Shown here piece after piece: positions 60,327 to 64,000 of a DNA stretch of 64,000 nt; the stretch's first letter is position 1, and every line of letters starts with the position of its first letter. This DNA comes from Acidihalobacter yilgarnensis. GTDB taxonomy: Bacteria; Pseudomonadota; Gammaproteobacteria; DSM-5130; Acidihalobacteraceae. The position numbers and the translations under genes were made by a program. The DNA is taken from NCBI RefSeq assembly GCF_001753245.1, contig NZ_CP017415.1:2012501-2076500 (forward strand), read 5' to 3'. The notes under the pieces are model-generated. The model did no database searches, had not been told where the DNA came from, and saw nothing but the letters and a program-made list of their open reading frames with translations.

Positions 60327-60665
60327 TCAATGGTTTTCGGAAGCCAGATTGAGGGTATAGCGGGGGATTTCGATCTCAAGATCATCGTCACCCACCGCAC
60401 TTTGGCAGCTCAACCGAGAATCTGGCTCCAGACCCCAGGCCTTGTCGAGCATGTCTTCTTCGTCCTCGCTCGGATCCTTAAGCGAATCCATACCCTTGCG
60501 CACGTAGACATGACAGGTCGTACAGGCACAGGCCTTTTCACAGGCATGTTCGATTTCGATGCCGTTGGCAAGCGCGGCATCGCAGATAGTGGTACCGCTC
60601 TCAACTTCGATGACCTTGCCATCGGGGCATAAGTTGGTGTGCGGCAGAAATGTAATACGCGGCAT
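60327..60665 (-). CDS. fdx: 2Fe-2S ferredoxin of the ISC system
   Basis: A 112-residue adrenodoxin-type ferredoxin that supplies electrons for Fe-S cluster assembly. Cluster cysteines are visible in HACEKACACTTCHVYV (C-x5-C-x2-C) and in SRLSCQSAV. ATG 60665 gives the family start MPRITFLPH; the open frame upstream lies in the hscA end. Between hscA and iscX, as in E. coli. Confidence 0.95.
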   Translation of the reverse strand: MPRITFLPHTNLCPDGKVIEVESGTTICDAALANGIEIEHACEKACACTTCHVYVRKGMDSLKDPSEDEEDMLDKAWGLEPDSRLSCQSAVGDDDLEIEIPRYTLNLASENH

Positions 60666-60717
60666 ATGATCTCCTGAGCCCCCGGTGGAAACCAGGTCTC
60701 CCTGGCCTCCTTCATTA

Positions 60718-62589
60718 TCAAAATTCGTCGACGCGGTGGCCGGACATGGCCGAACGGATCGCCGAATCCATGCGCCTGGCCACAAAATCTCGACTCGCCT
60801 CCTCGACCGCCTCGATGGCACGACGGATTACATCCGGATCATCGCTCGTCCGGCAACGCTCCAGCTCGGCGCGCGCCGATTCGATGGCAGAGCGCTCGAT
60901 GTCGTTAAGCAGACGCTCGCCATCCGCGGCCAAAGCGGCATCCAACGCCTCGATGACGCGGGCGGCATCGACCTGCTCCTCCCGTCGACGACGCGCAAGC
61001 ATGTCATCGCGCGCATGTTCGATGGAGGCGAGCAGCATTTGTTCGATCTCCTCCTCGGCAAGCCCGTAGGACGGCTTAACCTCCACGCCAGCTTGCACCC
61101 CGCTGGTCAATTCTTCGGCAGTCACGCCGACCAGGCCATCCGCATCCACTTGGAAGGTCACGCGAATACGCGGGGCACCCGCCACCAATGGCGGCAGACC
61201 GGACAATACGAAACGCGCCAGCGAGCGACAATCGTCGACCAGCTCCCGCTCGCCCTGCAGCACGTGGATTGCCATCGCGCTCTGTCCGTCTTTGAAGGTG
61301 GTGAATTCCTGCGCGCGCGCCACCGGAATCGTGGTATTGCGCGGAATGATTTTTTCGACCAGCCCACCCATCGTCTCGATGCCCAAAGACAAGGGGATCA
61401 CATCAAGCAGCAGCAACTCACCGTCGGGTTTATTGCCGGCCAGAATGTCCGCCTGAATCGCAGCCCCCACGGCCACGACCTTGTCAGGATCGATATCGAC
61501 GCGAGGCTGCCTGCCGAAGAAAGTCTCGACACGTTCACGCACACGCGGCACGCGGGTCGAGCCACCCACCATGACCACATCACCGATCGCCTCCTGCGAT
61601 ACACCGGCATCGCGCAGTGCGCGGCGGCATGCGGCCAGGGTTTTTTGGATCAATGGGTCAAGCAACGCATCGAGGCGCTCGCGAGTCAAGCGACCCTCCC
61701 AACGGCGCCCATCGTCAAGATCGAGCGCGACATCGACGACCTCTGCGTCGGTCAGTGCTTCCTTCGCAGCGCAGGCCTCACGCATCAGACGACGCATGGT
61801 GTAGTGGTCCGCCGAGGCATCGAGCCCGGCTTCGGCCATCATCCAAGCCGCGATCTCACGATCGAAATCGTCCCCACCTAGGGCGCTGTCACCCCCTGTG
61901 GCCAACACTTCAAACACGCCTCGATTAAGACGCAGCACCGAAATATCGAAGGTTCCACCGCCCAGGTCGTAGACCGCAATCAGGCCATCTCCCCCCTGAT
62001 CCAGACCGTAGGCTACCGCAGCGGCCGTCGGCTCGTTCAGCAGGCGGAACACGTTAAGTCCAGCCAGACGCGCGGCATCCTTGGTGGCCTGACGCTGGGC
62101 GTCGTCGAAATAGGCCGGCACCGTAATCACCACACCCGCGAGTTCGTCGCCCAACGAAGCCTCTGCACGAGCGCGCAAGCTGCGCAGGATTTCCGCCGAA
62201 ACCTCGACGGCCGTCACATCGCCGGCTGCGGTACGTATACGCGGGACCGTGGATTCGCCCGGAACGAACTGATAGGGCACATGGCCGGCCAGGGTCTTCA
62301 AATCCCCTGCAGCCCGCCCCATCAGTCGCTTGATCGAGGCCAATGTATTGAGCGGATCGTCGACTGCGGCGGATTTGGCGACCTCGCCGACGACAGGATC
62401 GGCGCCCGCACGATAGCGTACGACTGAGGGCAGGATATGCCTGCCTGCTTCATCGGCAAGCGTTTCCGGCACGCCACTACGTACCGAGGCCACCAGCGAA
62501 TTGGTGGTCCCGAGATCGATGCCCGCCGCAAGGCGATGAGCATGGGGCGCGGTGGACATGCCGGGTTCGGCAATCTGGAGTAATGACAT
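60718..62589 (-). CDS. hscA: Fe-S protein assembly chaperone HscA
   Basis: Hsp70-type ATPase specialised for IscU (623 aa). ATPase parts are [69 protein letters not shown] and [15 protein letters not shown]. The substrate-binding domain follows, with the HscA-like shorter C-terminal lid. With HscB it helps transfer clusters from IscU. A 398-codon open frame on the opposite strand is a composition shadow. Confidence 0.97.
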   Translation of the reverse strand: MSLLQIAEPGMSTAPHAHRLAAGIDLGTTNSLVASVRSGVPETLADEAGRHILPSVVRYRAGADPVVGEVAKSAAVDDPLNTLASIKRLMGRAAGDLKTLAGHVPYQFVPGESTVPRIRTAAGDVTAVEVSAEILRSLRARAEASLGDELAGVVITVPAYFDDAQRQATKDAARLAGLNVFRLLNEPTAAAVAYGLDQGGDGLIAVYDLGGGTFDISVLRLNRGVFEVLATGGDSALGGDDFDREIAAWMMAEAGLDASADHYTMRRLMREACAAKEALTDAEVVDVALDLDDGRRWEGRLTRERLDALLDPLIQKTLAACRRALRDAGVSQEAIGDVVMVGGSTRVPRVRERVETFFGRQPRVDIDPDKVVAVGAAIQADILAGNKPDGELLLLDVIPLSLGIETMGGLVEKIIPRNTTIPVARAQEFTTFKDGQSAMAIHVLQGERELVDDCRSLARFVLSGLPPLVAGAPRIRVTFQVDADGLVGVTAEELTSGVQAGVEVKPSYGLAEEEIEQMLLASIEHARDDMLARRRREEQVDAARVIEALDAALAADGERLLNDIERSAIESARAELERCRTSDDPDVIRRAIEAVEEASRDFVARRMDSAIRSAMSGHRVDEF

Positions 62590-62624
62590 GGCTCAGGTAT
62601 GTTTTCAGTCGGTTCGAGGTGGGG

Positions 62625-63176
62625 TTAGGCGTCTTGATCTTCCAGCCGCTCAGCCATTTGATCAGCCTCATTGAGAAGGCGCGCGTAGAAACGCAGCTGG
62701 AGCACCGCGCGCTTGGCGTCGTCCAGTTCGCCCACCGTGTAAGCTTCATTAAAGTGTTCGAACAAAAGCTCGCAATCTTCGCGCAACCCGCTCATCAGCA
62801 CTTCCAGCGCCGCGAGCGGATTTTCGGCATCCGCAGTCGCCTCCAACGTCTCACGCAGCTCCAGCTGCCGCATCAAGAAGTCGGTATCCGAGGTCGTGTC
62901 ACGCTCATCGTCGAACGAAACACCCGCAAGCTCCAGCAGATAGCGCGCCCGGCGTGCCGGATCGCGCAGCGTCTGATAACCCTCGTTGACCCAGGCCGAG
63001 GCCTGCACGGCCAGCCGCCGGTCACGTGCCTCGCCACCGGCATGCCGGTCGGGATGGTATAGACCTTGGAGTTCACGATAACGAGTATCGAGGGCGGTCG
63101 GGTCAATCGCGAAAAGCCTCGGTTGACCGAACAGCTCGAAATAGTCGCGCCCGAAATCGAATCCACTTAGATCCAT
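62625..63176 (-). CDS. hscB: Co-chaperone HscB
   Basis: A 183-residue J-protein. The N-terminal J-domain reads FELFGQPRLFAIDPTALDTRYRELQGLYHPDRHA with the HPD motif, followed by the C-terminal three-helix IscU-binding domain (LELAGV, DFLMRQLELRETLEA). Stimulates HscA and delivers IscU. The tail beyond about 170 is slightly longer than in E. coli (171 aa). Confidence 0.95.
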   Translation of the reverse strand: MDLSGFDFGRDYFELFGQPRLFAIDPTALDTRYRELQGLYHPDRHAGGEARDRRLAVQASAWVNEGYQTLRDPARRARYLLELAGVSFDDERDTTSDTDFLMRQLELRETLEATADAENPLAALEVLMSGLREDCELLFEHFNEAYTVGELDDAKRAVLQLRFYARLLNEADQMAERLEDQDA

Positions 63177-63191
63177 CGGGGCGCTCCAACG

Positions 63192-63515
63192 CTAGACATT
63201 GAAGCTTTCACCGCAGCCGCAGCGATTTTTCTCGTTCGGGTTTGAGAACTTGAATCCCTCATTCAAGCCCTCGCGGACATAATCCAGTTCGGTCCCGTCG
63301 AGATAGACCAAGCTCTTGGCGTTGATCACGATCTTCACGCCTTGATTATCGAAAACCTCATCACCCTCATCGAGCGAATCGGCAAATTCCATGACATAAG
63401 CCATGCCGGAACACCCGGTAGTTTTCACACCAAGGCGCACGCCCACCCCCGCACCGCGATTCGCCATGAAGGTTCGCATACGGTTGGCCGCCGATTCAGT
63501 CAGAGAAATCGCCAC
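63192..63515 (-). CDS. iscA: Iron-sulfur cluster assembly protein IscA
   Basis: A-type carrier of 107 residues, the same length as E. coli IscA. The conserved cysteines are in [13 protein letters not shown] and [11 protein letters not shown] at the C-terminus. The start is a GTG at 63515 (then [12 protein letters not shown]): GGAGG lies 8 bp upstream, whereas the earlier GTG at 63524 sits on top of that site. Between iscU and hscB. Confidence 0.95.
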   Translation of the reverse strand: MAISLTESAANRMRTFMANRGAGVGVRLGVKTTGCSGMAYVMEFADSLDEGDEVFDNQGVKIVINAKSLVYLDGTELDYVREGLNEGFKFSNPNEKNRCGCGESFNV

Positions 63516-63547
63516 TGGCTTCACCTCCAAAGTATTCAGCGCGTTGT

Positions 63548-63955
63548 TCAAGCGGACTGTGCCTGCTGTGTGTTGACGTCCTGCTTGTTCTGGTAGTCCT
63601 CGATCGCGGCCTTGATCGCGTCCTCCGCCAACACCGAACAGTGAATCTTCACCGGCGGCAATGCCAGCTCTTCGGCGATCTGCGTGTTCTTGATCGAGCC
63701 CGCTTCCGCCAGCGTCTTGCCCTTGACCCATTCCGTCAACAGGCTCGAACTCGCAATCGCAGAACCACACCCGTACGTCTTGAACTTGGCGTCCTCGATC
63801 ACGCCCGATGCGTTCACCCGGATCTGTAGCTTCATCACGTCGCCACACGCCGGGGCACCCACCATGCCGGTCCCCACGCTCGCGTCGCCCTTGTCCAGGG
63901 TGCCCACGTTACGCGGGTTCTCGTAGTGATCTATTACCTTGTCGCTGTAGGCCAT
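63548..63955 (-). CDS. iscU: Iron-sulfur cluster scaffold protein IscU
   Basis: A 135-residue scaffold. Starts [23 protein letters not shown]. Cluster ligands are Cys in [13 protein letters not shown], Cys in [11 protein letters not shown], and His-Cys in [15 protein letters not shown], and the LPPVK motif recognised by HscA is intact. It has a few extra residues ([10 protein letters not shown]) at the C-terminus. Confidence 0.97.
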   Translation of the reverse strand: MAYSDKVIDHYENPRNVGTLDKGDASVGTGMVGAPACGDVMKLQIRVNASGVIEDAKFKTYGCGSAIASSSLLTEWVKGKTLAEAGSIKNTQIAEELALPPVKIHCSVLAEDAIKAAIEDYQNKQDVNTQQAQSA

Positions 63956-63988
63956 CTTCAGGTCCTCCGTTCTATCCGTCTCGCTGCC

Positions 63989-64000
63989 TTAGTGCGCAGC
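63989..64000 (-). CDS. iscS: C-terminal end of cysteine desulfurase IscS (truncated by window edge)
   Basis: Immediately before iscU the minus strand ends a frame with codons for Ala-Ala-His and TAA. IscS proteins commonly end in AAH, and iscS normally precedes iscU, so this is the last part of iscS. Only three sense codons are visible. Confidence 0.6.
   Translation of the reverse strand, partial: AAH

Noticed and set aside
60685-61881. 398-codon open frame on the plus strand opposite hscA
   Set aside because: It lies fully over a clear Hsp70-type gene and has an Arg/His-rich sequence with no domain. It is a by-product of GC-rich codon use.

Overview
The window reads as chromosomal DNA of a gammaproteobacterium. 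Conserved blocks support this: surE-pcm-nlpD-rpoS; ispD-ftsB-eno-kdsA-pyrG; tilS-accA-dnaE; and der-bamB-yfgM-hisS-rodZ-pilF-rlmN-ndk followed by iscX-fdx-hscA-hscB-iscA-iscU, with the last three codons of iscS at the right edge. KdsA, BamB, RpoS, a general porin and cytochrome bd point to a Gram-negative with an LPS outer membrane. The gene set would suit a sulfur- or iron-oxidising member of the Chromatiales/Ectothiorhodospiraceae, but that is an inference from overall character and no marker here proves it. No prophage, CRISPR array, plasmid origin or rRNA operon was seen.

Layout. 0-2.5 kb is accessory: the C-terminal part of an AurF-like diiron oxygenase, about 650 bp without a gene, an orphan bufferin-type small secreted protein (DUF2282), and a divergent ECF sigma factor with its zinc-binding anti-sigma factor. 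2.5-10 kb holds hom and an AlaC-type aminotransferase, then the rpoS-nlpD-pcm-surE stationary-phase cluster and an Smr protein. 10-13.7 kb is a cytochrome bd operon (cydA-cydB-CydX-like-ybgE) behind an FNR/ANR-type operator placed 41.5 bp before a predicted start of transcription. 13.7-18.4 kb is a polyprenyl-phosphoryl-D-arabinose cluster (UbiA-type phosphoribosyltransferase, GT39-like membrane glycosyltransferase, DprE1-like oxidase, DprE2-like reductase) best known from mycobacteria. A chemoreceptor, tRNA-Ala(CGC) and a DedA protein follow.

21.4-28.8 kb is a hydroxycinnamate-type CoA catabolic locus (SDR, thiolase, enoyl-CoA hydratase and MarR regulator on one side; feruloyl-CoA synthetase and thioesterase on the other), split by a complete IS5-family insertion. 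The thiolase is frameshifted. 28.8-32.1 kb has a glycerophosphodiesterase/FAD-dehydrogenase pair and a porin. From 32.8 kb to the end the window is mostly housekeeping: isoprenoid, KDO, CTP, fatty-acid and DNA synthesis, outer-membrane assembly, histidyl-tRNA, cell shape, pilus biogenesis, tRNA/rRNA modification and Fe-S assembly. Islands within it are a CaCA exchanger, a CysZ-like protein, an unusual HPPD-like VOC protein, and a LysR/MFS pair.

Two genes are broken by single-base differences in G/C homopolymers: the thiolase (a 4-base run) and tilS (a 7-base run). Because tilS is normally essential, a sequencing error or transcriptional slippage is at least as likely as real inactivation.
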